DNA from: Gonapodya sp. JEL0774
Lineage: Eukaryota > Monoblepharomycota > Monoblepharidomycetes > Monoblepharidales > Gonapodyaceae
Assembly: GCA_027604505.1 (NCBI GenBank)
Contig: JADIIX010000171.1
Coordinates: forward strand, 1 to 39,898
Length of the DNA stretch: 39,898 nt
Direction of reading: 5' to 3'
Under the pieces are notes generated by a model, which saw only the letters and a list, made by a program, of their open reading frames with translations, was not told the DNA's origin and made no database searches. Of the stretch, positions 11,993 through 23,181 are shown one piece after another (position 1 is the first letter of the stretch; each line of letters opens with the position of its first letter). A program made the translations under genes and the position numbers.

Positions 11993-13904
11993 ATGGTCCG
12001 CAGAAAACCTCGGCGAGCACCACCGTGGAGAAAGTCAGCTGGACTTGTCTGTGTGGCAGCTTCCCTCGCACTCTTGGGTCTCGTTGTGACCCCTATACTC
12101 GGAAATGCTCACACTTCGATACACGGATGCATTTGCCAGTCAGAATGCTTGGAAGTTACGCTGGCTGGACGGGTACGGACGAGACCTGTGAGTTGTCCCC
12201 TCCACGCTTGATATCACCCGGGTTCACAGGTTTTTTAACACACACCAACCCCCATCCACAATCAACCTGGGCACAACACGCAGTGGTGCTATACAGAAGA
12301 GGATTGCTTGGGGGCCATCAGCGTGGAAGGCGGAAGGAGCTGGGACTTTTGTAAGAATGTGAGCCTCCCGTTGGTTGCTGTTCGGGATGTCAACCATCAA
12401 CACCAACACGTCGCCAAAGTCTGCTCCGAAGATTGTACCACGACAGGCAGCTACCCCGACCGCAACCTCATTGACCTCCGCTTCCGCTCGCTCTTCTACA
12501 ACCGCACAGCTGTCTTCAACAATGCAGAGCACATTTGCTTCATCTGCCGCCACTTCAGTCATTCTTACTGTGTCGTCAGCTTCTCGAACATCTACGATGC
12601 CTTTGGTGACTGCGGGCAGCGTTCCCGTAAGCTCCGAAACCCTCATTCTCGCTCTCGGCACGACGACAAAGCTCTCTCCTTCGATGGCTGCCGCCGCCGC
12701 TGCAGCCGAGACTACTTCTACGAGTGTCGGGATAATTCTTGCGGCCGTTGGGGTTGCTGCGGTTATAGGTCTCGCTGCTTTGGTGTGGATAAAGCGGAAG
12801 CGGACCGACGAGGAAGAGCCTCCCAAGCCTCCTCGGAACCCATCAGGACGTGGGCTCGGTCGCTCACGCAGTCTGCTGGGCTTTGTGTCTCAGGCTGCGG
12901 CAGTGAATGATTTGGGGGAGATGGCGACGGGGAAGCGGGCGACTGGTCCTCCGAGTTTCATTATAGGGCGAAGACGAAGTGGATCACGGAGTTCTGGACC
13001 CCAGCCACCTCTGCCAAAGCCCCCGTCGAATCGTATGGAGTCGAACCAAGGAAGATCGAGCGGACTTCAAAATGACACATACAACAGGTCCGGTTCGTAC
13101 AGACCAGTCGGACCACCCCTTCGTTCTCGCGAGGAAACTTCCAAATTGAATCCGGAGGCGTACTCTCAGCGTCCGTCCGTGCGGCCAAATATGGCGCAGT
13201 ATCCCTCCCCTCGCCGCAACTCCTCCTCTACAAATAACGGATCCTCGCTTGCGCCACCACCTCCACCTCCGAAGGATATCCATCTTTCTTCAGACTCTTC
13301 CGCAGCACCGTCGAGATCAAAGTCGCTGGTTCGACCTGCACCCTCAACTAATCCGTACCGGTCTTCCACGGCCCCTACTGGAAAGGCCCCGCAAGATCCT
13401 TCGTACCAGCGAGCGGGTCAAGCTCGTGCACCGGAGCGAGGTCGAGACTCCGAAATCACATACCAAGAAAGTCGTCGACCCACACATCAGCGATCTTCTA
13501 GTGCGGGTGCATCCCTGCGTTCGGACCCATATCGACAGGAACAATACCCAAGCCAACGTACCGCCAATGCAAGCCCATCCCGCCGGTCTACCTACGATTA
13601 CAAATCCTCCTCAGTTTCAACAAATCGCCCACCGTCTCAGGGTCCACGTCCTTACTACAGTAGAAGTGGAAGCGGAACCTCTGCACATCCATACCCGAGA
13701 GAATCTTCGTCCGCGCAACCCCCTCCTCGACCACAGTCATCGGAGAAGCTTCGTACATCCCCGCCGCCAAGTGGATTCGACGTTCGTGGGCCTCCAGCCG
13801 ATCCAGGTCCTCTACGCACCAGGCCATCACAGCCGTCGAGTCGGGGTAGATCCAGCATGGGTGATCAGCGATTGTCGTCGACTCAGGACCAACAACTTCG
13901 CTGA
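11993..13904 (+). CDS. Paralogous type I membrane protein with Cys-rich ectodomain and proline/serine-rich tail, no SH3
   Basis: Exons: 11993-12187, 12284-12358 and 12420-13904 (584 aa). The plan matches the upstream gene: basic leader plus hydrophobic signal (about 15-36), the cysteine framework GCICQSEC ... WCYTEEDC ... WDFC, a second exon of exactly 75 nt, a Ser/Thr/Ala-rich stalk, then a TM helix at about 192-214 followed by WIKRKR. The cytoplasmic tail is long, disordered and rich in Ser, Pro and Arg. It carries several PxxP motifs, including EEPPKPPRNP, PLPKPPSNR and a hexaproline before KDIH. No SH3 domain is present. The AAG acceptor at 12417-12419 is phase-consistent, but CAG at 12444-12446 is also possible and would remove nine residues. 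The WC..T/WDFC pattern recalls fibronectin-II/kringle-like modules; that comparison is tentative. Confidence 0.8.
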
Positions 13905-14631
13905 AGTCCCTGAGTAACCTCCGCTCTCCTGGCTAGACCGATTACAGCATGTCAAGCCAGAGCAGTTTCAAATGTATAATTTGCCACAACGTATTGACTT
14001 GTGCGGCAGGTCCGCGACTTTTATATTTATAGAGCTGTGTAATTAGTAATTGGCTCATGAGCTTGGTCTCCTGAATATTCTGTCACGTGCAGTGATGACC
14101 GTAATCCGTGTTTTGGTTGTCGGGGACACAGCGGAACTCGAATGAGAATATCTTTCAATTGTGGCTCTCGACAAAAGAGAATGAACGGTGTATGTTCCCG
14201 AATTCATGGAACCGGTATTCTCTCCAATACATAAAATTTGGTCCACATAATGAATATTCTACGTCCTCCCCAATCTGGGGTCTGCTGAGGGTCAGAAGTC
14301 GCTCCCCAATCCGGTATCTTGTTATACAGGTGCGATTTCCCCCGCAAGTACGAGTGGCAGACGTGCTTATCTCTCGCCCGATTTTGTCTAGTCGGGTTCT
14401 GATACGCAATATCCCCCGACGGGCAAAACCGATCCCTCACAAGACCCTTCTCCCTTAAGAACCGCCTGCCCTGTTGCCGACCACTACCCACATCAATGAC
14501 GGCATCTGGAAGTCGCATGTTGGTGTGAACACGACATTGAAACGCCATCTCGCCTTGAAAAGGCTCCTTGTCCGTCCACGACTGCATCAACATCACAACT
14601 CCAAATCGATGCCCCCCGCCCCCCCTCACCG
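13905..14631. other. Intergenic gap, no gene seen
   Basis: A 727-nt spacer. An open minus-strand frame (14204-14728) spans much of it but shows no domain and overlaps the start of the next gene. Short imperfect repeats of a CCCCAATC-type word occur at 14268 and 14306. I see nothing else. Confidence 0.4.
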
Positions 14632-15972
14632 ATGGCCGACAACCTCCCAAACTTAATAGACGCCACAAATTTCCAACTAGACGATGTTTTGCTCCAAGAA
14701 TTTGGCACGTCCATTCAGAAAGATGCATTCAACCCTGGACCAGACGGAAAGTTTGCGAGTATCGCAAAGTATTTTTACCCAGAGCACTCTGTGACTTGAT
14801 ATTGTACTGCTCAGATTTACCATTTAAGACTACACCACTTCGATGTGGACCTGGAAAGAATGCAGAAAATGGCAACAAATTCTGATCGGAGAAAGGAGAA
14901 CGAGCATCTTCTCAATCGACTTGCATTGGAAAGCAAGGGGTCTCCTGATCTCGAGGTTCTAGAAAAATGCATTATTTTCGGAAAGCATGCGATGCGGCTG
15001 ATCATGCAAATTCCAAACGTGTACACACCTGATGAACGGCAAAAGTTCTGGGACGTTGCAAAGCCACTCGGTGACTCCTTACCATTCCCTGGGACAACGG
15101 AGAAATCTGTTCATTTGTTTGAATGGGCTTGCCACAGCAGTGGAATCTACCAAACTGCTCCAACCCGGGGCCTGGCAGATGACAGCTTCACACGATTGAT
15201 GTTCAAGGGAATATCCAAAGAGAGAGGCCGAGGCATTCTCCACGACATATCGGAGCTCTCAAGCAAGGCTGTCTACATTTCCTGGCACTTTGACAAACCG
15301 GTTTTCGACAGAAATGCCAATTATTTCCAGGCCTTGCGGGACAAGCCTGAGGAGGAAAGGACAAAACCAAAACCAATTTACGCTCTGAAGGATACCCCTT
15401 ACACCACTGTTGCATTGAACTATGGACAGCTATCTAGGGAGGGATTGGAAGAAGAAGGTGGTTCCCATTATGATGTGAAGGATGGGAAGAAGGGAATTGC
15501 GACTGTGGTTTCCTTCTCACGGCTTTGCCGCACTTGCAAGGGAAGGAAGACAAGAATGGGGTTTCTGCTCTTTCTTTCTGATGGGAGTGTGAAAGTTGTA
15601 TGGGTGAGGCTGAAGCCAGGAGATCAGGTTGTGTTCCTTGGTGGTCTCATGTGCCACAAGGTGCAGTCTGACTGTGAGGATTGCGAGGAGGATGCACTGA
15701 GGATGGTGCTGTTCACCCACCAACAAGTGATAAATTTGGCGGCAAAGGAGTGGAACAAAGTGAAGAGGCTTCCATTTGGTGAAGCAGATCCAGAAAAGGC
15801 CCAGGAAATTTATGATGAGGTTCGTACGCGACCTGGGCAGGGAGCGCAAGATCGAATGAAGTGGAGGAAACAGCACAAGAATTTCAAACAACACAACGTC
15901 CAGAAAAAGTTGGAACGGAAGGCGAACGCGGCTTTGAGGAAGACCCTGGATGGTGGCGTTTCTCGAACTTAG
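14632..15972 (+). CDS. Putative 2-oxoglutarate/Fe(II) dioxygenase, TET/JBP-like
   Basis: Preferred model: exon 14632-14768, a 60-nt intron (GTATTT...TTAAG), then exon 14829-15972, giving 426 aa. The C-terminal half has the order expected of a double-stranded beta-helix dioxygenase: HYD (H259, D261) for metal binding, a strand pair GFLLFLSDGSVKVVWVRL, the turn LKPGDQVVFLGG, a distal metal ligand H322 (LMCHKV), and R337 (ALRMVLFTHQ) placed to bind the 2-oxoglutarate carboxylate. This layout fits the TET/JBP group of nucleic-acid base oxidases known in several fungi, but the family assignment is by pattern only. The basic, Lys/Arg-rich C-terminus fits a nucleic-acid or nuclear role. A 24-nt intron at 14791-14814 would also keep frame but is implausibly short. 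Confidence 0.6.
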
Positions 15973-17727
15973 AATTTTAGATACCCATCTTTTTGTACTG
16001 GAACTCGAATTTTCGGGCTGCGTGCGGGAACATCATGTTTGTTTCTGAAACAGCGTCTTCTCGTCAGCACTTGGAAATATCATATCCACGTTCCCCCCGG
16101 CACCATCGTTGCTGCAGACACCTCATTCGCCACTCCCATTTCACGAATCATCCCCCTAATCCGTTTTCGCCGCTCCGGGAGGGATGCATGGATGAATGGC
16201 ATTGTGTCTCGAGGTCGTCCGAACACAAAAAGGAAGGTCCGTGGCGCGGGGCGGTCTTGGAAAGCTTAGCGAACATTAGGAAATGCCGTGCTGTGGCTCC
16301 CCCTTACCCGTCGAAGCCCCTATTCACAGGAAAACGAACGCGAACGCCGCGCTACCATTTGAGGCCCCTTTCCTGATGAAGGGAGTGGCTTTGCGTGGCT
16401 GTCGCCGTTCGGATCGGCGAACCGAGCTTTCGTTTGTACAGTGGCCGCCTGTCCGTCGCCATCCTGTCTTCCCCCGCTTTCGCTCTGGGTCCCAAAGCTC
16501 ACCGCCGCATGCCCTGGTACCTTTGGTGCTTTGGGCGTGGCGTGAGGCTTCGTGGGCCTCCGTTACGCTGATGTTGGACGCAAAAGCGGTGAGGACGTGA
16601 ACGACGACCCGACCTTTGTCCAGAGATGAGAAAGACGGAGTAGTCCGCACGACCAACTGACTCGTCACACCAGGCTATGGCACAGTGTGCAGAAACTTAA
16701 TCTACCCCGCAAGTGTGGGCAGGGCCAACTCATTTTGGGTTCGCCCTCCAGACTGTGCACCCCGAACTTTGTCCGGATTGGAATTGGTTCCAATTCGGAG
16801 ACATCAACGTCTATAGAGACTTGCAAGCAGGTGAGTGTGGGAGATGAGACAGACAGGATCCTTAGAATTCACGGACTCCGCTCCCCTCTACATTCTGTCC
16901 CACCCCATCATTGTTTGGAGAGCATTTGCCGATTACACGAGCCCATTCTGGCACCCATCGTGGTCTGACAGCAGTGTAGGCATATACATGTACTTGCATC
17001 AACCCATTGTCATTTTCCGACACCGCTACCCTATCACCCCACTCAGACGCCTTAGTTGCTTCCTAACCAACACGTCTATTAAAGACCATTGCCGTGCGTC
17101 CCAGAATCACTGATTACCGCCCAGAAACCCGCAGTAGGACGAATCATTATTCTCTGTAATAAGCCCAAGTATCCCACGAGATGTATCGTGCCTTGGAATA
17201 TGCCGAGAGGAAGATCGATGAGATGCACAGTACTATCGTTTGGTTCTTCCCCGAAAGCCTTTCCGCTTTTAGGCAATACAGAAAGAATTTGGTGCCCAAA
17301 TTGATGGTACTTCTTTTCGAAGGGGCATGAATCATGGAAATTGCAAACGCGAACAGGAGATGAAAACAAACCGACACAGGGCCACACCGCCGTTGGTTTC
17401 CATTTGAAGCTTCAGTCGGGCTACTATTGCATATAGATCAGTGAAAGTGCGGCGAGATACATTCACCAGGACACCGCAATCACCATTGAGATTGGCGGGG
17501 AGTATTGCAGGGAGAAGAGTCTTTCACTGAACTCAAGGACGGACTTGGGGACTTCAAAAGCTGTATTCTTTATCCATAAGCGAATGATAGTGGCCTGCTA
17601 GCGCTTGGACAAACAGCTCCACCGGCCGGCAGCCACACGTTGAACTTATATATAAATACGATAAACGGTGTCAACCGCCACCGAGTATCAAGCAGTTCGC
17701 CAAGTGTCCATCCCACCCTCATATTAC
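15973..17727. other. 1.75-kb intergenic region with one dispersed repeat copy
   Basis: Between the dioxygenase and the PB1 gene I find no frame with a domain or a credible exon chain. The 16.0-16.7 kb part has GC-rich unassigned open frames on both strands. The 16921-17220 part is a repeat shared with 36988-37264. A TATATAAATA word at 17648-17657 lies downstream of the minus-strand PB1 gene and is more likely a 3'-end AT tract than a promoter. Confidence 0.4.
16921..17220 (+). repeat. Dispersed repeat, copy 1
   Basis: About 300 nt align in the same orientation with 36988-37264. The best-preserved core is around GTATCGTGCCTTGGAAT (copy 1: ATGTATCGTGCCTTGGAAT). Copies differ by many substitutions and small indels. 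No terminal inverted repeats or target-site duplications are visible, so the element type is unknown. Confidence 0.75.
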
Positions 17728-18370
17728 TCAGTCGTACGGCTGTGTTGGCGCAGACGACAAACCATTCGCCATCCAACCTGCCCACGTGTCCTGTCCTTCC
17801 AACGTGCTATTCGACGGGTTTGCTGGCGGAGCGGATGAGTCAACAGCCATCCATGGTGCCGATGATCCCGTCGGAGTCGTCGCAGAGTGCGGTGGGGCAG
17901 AAGAGTCTGTCACGGCCTCGTTCGATCCCGAGAGGCTGGCATATTCACGTGCAGGAGGGGATGAAGAGTCCACCATTGCAACGCTCGAAGATGATGCGCT
18001 CCCAGAAGAGTCCTGAACGACGTTTTGGGGGCATTAGCAGTGAAAGAGTATTGGCGGGCAGTTCAGAACTGAAACCACATACCTGAGAAGCGGCCACCAC
18101 CTCCGCTGTCAAGAACACCATCCCAGTTGTCTTCAACATGGCTTTAAGATCACCATCCGTGTGCAAAACAATATTCGAACCATGTTTCTGCTCCCAGCTG
18201 ATTCGCAATCCTCGGTCTCCAGTAGAACCCACTTTCAAATTCAATCTCACGAGCTCACGGAAAGCACCGAGGGATGTCGGCAGGGAATCTTCCTGAAGAG
18301 ATATAATGGTGGTCTTTCCATCGTGAGAGACGTGAAGTGCTCTGGTGTGGAGAGGTCGTGTGGGCGCCAT
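17728..18370 (-). CDS. PB1-domain protein, 2 exons
   Basis: Exons on the minus strand: 18370-18083 and 18012-17728, with a 70-nt intron (GTATGT...TTCAG), giving 190 aa. Residues of about 8-88 read as a PB1 fold: LHVSHDGKTT at the basic strand, then a Leu-rich helix (GAFRELVRLNLKV), then ISWEQKHGSNIVLHTDGDL in place of the acidic OPCA-like loop, then KAMLKTTG. PB1 domains pair basic and acidic faces to build polarity, autophagy or NADPH-oxidase complexes. Here the acidic cluster is weak and the basic Lys is present, so a type II (basic) PB1 is likely. The C-terminal half is Ser/Ala/Pro-rich, with repeated DSSAPP-like words, and is probably disordered. It is head to head with the SPX-RING gene. 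Confidence 0.68.
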
Positions 18371-18982
18371 TTGTGGACCTATGGGAAGCTGCAAGCTCAA
18401 TAGACTCAGGCTTCAGAGCAGGAATTTCGCCAAGAACACAAACCAGAAAAATCTTTATTGGGAATGCTGGGGTCTGTCGGCCGGACACATATATCTAGAA
18501 GACTTTTGAAACAGAGTATTACGTTCATGCAAGACTCAGACACGAGCCCGGGTAGGAAAATGTGATATCCGAGCAACAGCTGCGAGTATCTCACGTCATT
18601 TCCGTGTATTAATGAAATGTACATGAAGCGCCTGTGGAATGTTATCGTCACAGAGTGAACTTGCCATCACCATACATCTATACAACGGAGTACTACTCTA
18701 GTGCGAGGACGAAAATCGAGTCATTGAGGCAGAGCGAGCAGTGGGAATAATCTTGCGCTGTTTTGAGTCTGAGAGGAGGGAATACTTGATGCCTCAATGC
18801 CTGGACCAGGAACAGCGAAAACCCACCCTTGGACCCACCTCAGGCAAAACCTTTCCTCGGCTACTTTCTCGGATCAGGATCGAATTTCTGGACTTGACGA
18901 CTCGCTGCAGTGCGACGACGGAGCCCAGCGTGACTCACTGACTGTCCCTTCAACGACAGCGAACAACCAAGCGCCAACCATC
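18371..18982. promoter_or_regulatory. Divergent intergenic region shared by the PB1 and SPX-RING genes
   Basis: A 612-nt spacer between two divergently transcribed starts (18370 on - and 18983 on +), so it should contain both promoters. I cannot point to a TATA box or a named operator. No gene is visible inside it. Confidence 0.45.
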
Positions 18983-21141
18983 ATGAAGTTCGGAAAGGAG
19001 CTACAAAAGGCAGTGGAAGAACTGCCGGTCGAATGGCGGCCCCACACGGTGGACTATAGAAACGTAAGATCTGTTCGCGGTTGCCTGTACTGTGGTTCGT
19101 GCTGAATCGATGTCGTGGGTTGTTTCAAATAATGAAAGCTCAAAAAATCTCTCAAAACCGTGCAACTCTCCCTCGAAGAACAACTTGCAGGACTTCCACT
19201 CGATGTTGAGGTGGTGTACACCCTCGCTGCCGGTATGTCGACCTTCTCTCTGCTGTGCTTATAGTTTCATCACCCGAAGGTCATGCGCTCTGTTCTTGCT
19301 TTCAGAGGATATTGAACACCATATCGACTCATTCCTTGCCATCTCTAATAAATCGATTGAACTTTGTGACTCAGCAGATCCTTCCGTCGACCAACGCGTG
19401 CCAAATCCCAACATACTGTGGGAGACACCCGTCGCCACTCAAAGTGACGAAGCACGCGATAGCTTGCTCGGCACTGGCTTCGTTAGTCATGAAGGAATAC
19501 CGAGGCGTCTCTCCGCTCATTCAGTGTCTGTCCCTGTCGTCTGGAAGCGGCCACGACGATCCACGTTTGGGGCTGACAATACTTCGCGTCCAAACAACGT
19601 CCAGTTAAACGAGGCTCCAGAACTCCCAGCTTCGGAAAGTGTTGTCATCAGCACTAGACGTCGGTCATTCAGTGGCATGGAAGCATCCGACACGACTCCG
19701 ATCGACACTAATTCGCCCTTCTCCACACATGATGGAGGAAAGCCACCATCGGACCTCCTCCTCGCAACCGAACATACCAGTATCCCGCTTCAAGGAGATT
19801 CTGCATTTCTTACTAATTTATCTAAGAGCATACAAGGCATCTCGGACTTTGAAAAAGGACTGGAGCACCACTTCCAGGAGCAAATCGATACGATGGCCAA
19901 AGTGATGGTCTCGGTGACAGATCGCAGTGGAAGTGCTGATCACCACCTTTTGGTGCTGGGACGGGATGATCCATCATGTTCGCTCAGTGATGACTCCCGG
20001 GGGGCCAGCACGTCGTTGGATATTCAGAGGCTGCGTGGTGATACACATGGGCCACCAAGTCGGACATCAATCTCACACAGTCGTTTTGCAATACTCCGGC
20101 GTCCCGGTGGTCGCAGCAAGCACCGAGACTTGTATGCTTGGCGCGCCTTGCTCGCCCTCTACATCTCCACCTCCCCGTTCATCGATCTGTCTACACACCA
20201 TGAACGCTTGCTGACTGATGTGACCGACTGCATGTCTGAGTTCCAGGAGAAGGCAAGACATATGGCGGGGGACTTCAAGATCAATGGGAGTGCGGCGCTC
20301 TTGGAGGATTTCTTGCGTCTGAACTGGGAGTGCATCCGAGTGAGGAGATTCGGGGAGATCAACTCACGGGCGATCACAAAGATTTTGAAAAAGCACGATA
20401 AAGTAACCAACTTGCAGTTCGTACTGCGTTCCGATTTTGCATCTTTGCTTTGTTCATTGGCTTGATATCCTCGTTCTCGTATCTGTCTTACAGAGCCACC
20501 AGCCCGTTTCAATCCCTTCTCGGTTCCCATCCATTTTTTACCGCCGCGCCGTTTCGCCATCTCATCACCACTATCGCCGAGAACTTGATCACTGTAGTGC
20601 CTCAACCTGACGATTACTCGTGCCCGATCTGCTCCGAAATTCTTTGGCGGCCTGTCAAGCTCCGATGTGGTCACCACTTTTGTCACATGTGAATAGGACG
20701 CCGGTGGATGGGCATCAACTTCGCGTCGTCTTGTTTTGGGAGATATTGAATTCTTCTTCTCAATTTGGATTCAGGTGCATCGTGTTCTCTTCGACACGAG
20801 GTCGCAGACGTGACTGTCCGCTCTGTCGATGCCCCAACGCTTTATACGAAGCCGGACTGGAGAATATCGACGCTGCAAAAGTCGAACTCATGAAAAAGTA
20901 AGTTGGTATTACTTGAACCCAAAAGCTGAAACACATTTTTACATTGTTTGGACCTGTTGTCACTTCTTCGTTGCGTTCCCTTATGATCACATCTAGATGG
21001 TTCCCAATTGAAGTTGCCGAGCGTCAACGTGTACTGGATGACGAGGCAAGTCGACGGGAGGCTGAAAACATGATGTTCATCTTGGGTTTCGATGTTAGTG
21101 AAGAAGGCCAGCGCCGCCCTCGAGCATGCTCTATCATGTAA
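18983..21141 (+). CDS. SPX-RING E3 ubiquitin ligase (phosphate/inositol pyrophosphate sensing), 6 exons
   Basis: Exons: 18983-19063, 19139-19232, 19306-20416, 20494-20688, 20775-20897 and 20997-21141, totalling 1749 nt (582 aa). The N-terminus MKFGKELQKAV is the SPX start. A long Ser-rich insertion follows (about 90-270). The rest of the SPX reads KDLYAW..., an acidic helix, then KILKKHDK, whose lysines are those that bind inositol pyrophosphates in the family. A C3HC4 RING is split over exons 4 and 5: CPIC, CGHHFC, HMC, CPLC. Fungal proteins with this order ubiquitinate phosphate transporters or related targets and act in the cytosol. Intron 3 uses a GTTCGT donor and intron 1 an AAG acceptor; both are forced by phase and by the conserved SPFQSLLGSHPFF join. 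Family call strong; target unknown. Confidence 0.9.
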
Positions 21142-21625
21142 TGTCTTCAGCCGGCTCCGCCTTGTATATATGTTGCTATCACGGTGTCATCAGGGAAAAA
21201 AAATTAATAAACATTCATGCTACATTAAGTTGAACAGGTATTTGTCAAACAGGTACTTGTCCCTGACCCAGCCTTGCCAACCCCTTCCGCCTCAATAAAT
21301 GACCCGTTTTCGCCGCAGTTTCGAAACTCCATCGATGTTCGTTGACCTCTTGTTCCCGACAACAGTTCGCGCATTATAGCTCCGGTGAAAGTGACTGCTG
21401 CGCAATACCAAGTACATCAGGACATCCGAAAGGGCAGAACGCAGACAAACCGGGGGTGAGGCCAGGTCCTGCACGCGCTGATACCTGTGTCGGACATACA
21501 CCAGTTCTAAGTGGACAACCGGTGACCATTCACAGATAGCAACTGCCCTCCAGCCCAGCGAAGCTAAGCTGGTGTTTTCGCCCAAGTTCACAGACTCATC
21601 CGACAAGAGCGTGGACTTTTCCGAG
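21142..21625. other. Intergenic gap, presumed promoter of the Zn2Cys6 gene
   Basis: A 484-nt spacer with an AT-rich patch at about 21195-21240 carrying two copies of a short word (CAGGTATTTGTC / CAGGTACTTGTC), probably 3' end sequence of the SPX-RING gene. I see no gene or RNA. Confidence 0.4.
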
Positions 21626-22884
21626 ATGGCGGATGGCAGCACTCCATCATTTCCATCGGATAGTGCGATAAGCCCGCGGCGGGAGGGGGTTGTTGTTGTC
21701 CGACAAAGGAGGCACCGTGTGGAGAAGGTATGTTCCCCGAAAGGCACTGCGCAATTGCCAGCGAGATCGGGATTGCGGGGTATTTTCGGGATGCCGGAAC
21801 ACAGAAATCTCATCGTGGGTTTGACCATTTACATATCCCTGTCAACGGTCCACCTTGCAGGCGTGTGACCAATGCCACCGGAGGTTCGTTTCAGGAAGCG
21901 GTTCTACTGTCACCTCTACACTCAGTCACCGTACCTTGATGCTTTCTCCGACTCGCGTCATTCATACCAGAAAAAAAGGGTGCGATAGTAAAACTCCCCG
22001 ATGCGGTCACTGCACGTAAGTTCACCGACTAGACTGTCCGCCTGCGAAGTCATCTCGTTAGTTCACAAAGTCGTTCTTTTCTTCGCAAAGTCTCTCTGGC
22101 CTTGCCTGTACTTTCAATCGAACAGGCAACGAGGTGCGGTCCCACTCGGCGGAGGCCTCGTCTGCAAGCAGAATATCTCAGATCGTAGCCGGCAGTGACG
22201 CATTTGCGGGGAACTTCCAACCTATCCTTGCGCGTTTTGGGTCTACTATTCCTATCTCGTTGCGCCCAGTGAACTCATCGCCAATTGTGGATCACACTCG
22301 GAACAACCAGTATGCTTGGGCTCCAAACACGGAACCCAATTCATTCTCGTTTCCGCCACCGGCACCTGACTCCTCGAATTTGGTGAGTTGAAGTGTGGGC
22401 AATTGAGCATTATCGATCATTCTTGCTCTAGTAAAAAATGTGCTTGGATGACGACGAAACATCACGTCACTCCGGTACAGTCCCCTTACAATAATCCATC
22501 TGCGAATACAATCGAAACACCTGAATATATTGTGCATTCATCCTATGCAACCCCTCGCTTGGTGAGTTCCAATGTCAAAGATTCCACAAAGGTTGCTCAA
22601 TGCTAATCCTCTTCCTCCTGATGATGAAATGTGCTTGTTAGCAACCCATCGCACACAGCGATAATGCACTATTTGTAGCGCCTCAACAGCTGACGGATAT
22701 TCCACATTTACTCACAGCCACGGCATGGAATCAACACCTGAGTTCACTGGCGACACTGCACAACCATGATCCTGCACATGTGGACCCTCAGAACGATAGG
22801 AACATTACCCAACCACGAAGTATGCCTCGGTCAGTGAGCACACCACAACTCATGCCGACATCTGAGTCTGTGAAGCGATTTTAG
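21626..22884 (+). CDS. Zn(II)2Cys6 fungal transcription factor, small, 6 exons
   Basis: Exons: 21626-21727, 21861-21883, 21971-22015, 22091-22382, 22481-22561 and 22642-22884, totalling 786 nt (261 aa). Only after splicing does the zinc cluster appear: ACDQC, HRRKKG, CDSKTPRC, GHC, TLSGLA, C. This is the exact C-x2-C-x6-C-x6-C-x2-C-x6-C spacing of fungal binuclear cluster DNA-binding domains. The six cysteines come from exons 2, 3 and 4, one of them only 23 nt long. No fungal-specific TF middle domain follows. The remaining 180 residues are Pro/Ser/Asn-rich and look disordered. It should act in the nucleus on CGG-type half sites. The AAG acceptor before exon 4 (22090) is the only one that yields the sixth cysteine. 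Target genes are unknown. Confidence 0.82.
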
Positions 22885-23181
22885 ATATGGATTCGAAACG
22901 AAAGGGGGTCAATTTTGCATTTGCATTGGGGTTTGAGTTTGCATTTTTTTTGCTGTCGGCACACTGTGTCACATGAAACTGTTTTGTAAGGACTGAGATG
23001 TCCTGAAGCACATGAAAAAACACTGAAAAACTCGAATAACGTTCAAATCGGCGCACGTAATGTGTACCGAGCAAGTGTAAATGTGCAGTTTCAGCAATAG
23101 GTTTCTCCACCAACTTTTAGTTGCCGTGGCACTGCGACGCCTCCGCAGGAAGGATCGATTGTCCACCTCACCAAGTGAAAG
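22885..23181. other. Gap between the Zn2Cys6 gene and the MscL tail
   Basis: About 300 nt, A/T-biased at 22900-22960. It contains no frame resembling MscL TM1, which is what the fragment downstream would need upstream of it. Confidence 0.4.

Noticed and set aside
12224-12826. 200-codon minus-strand frame, Ala/Val-rich
   Set aside because: It is antisense to the Ser/Thr/Ala-rich stalk of the second Cys-rich gene. Its composition is a mirror of that low-complexity coding strand.
14791-14814. A 24-nt GT-AG intron in the dioxygenase gene
   Set aside because: It keeps the frame, but no other intron here is below 45 nt. A 60-nt intron (14769-14828) also keeps the frame, using the AAG acceptor common in this window.
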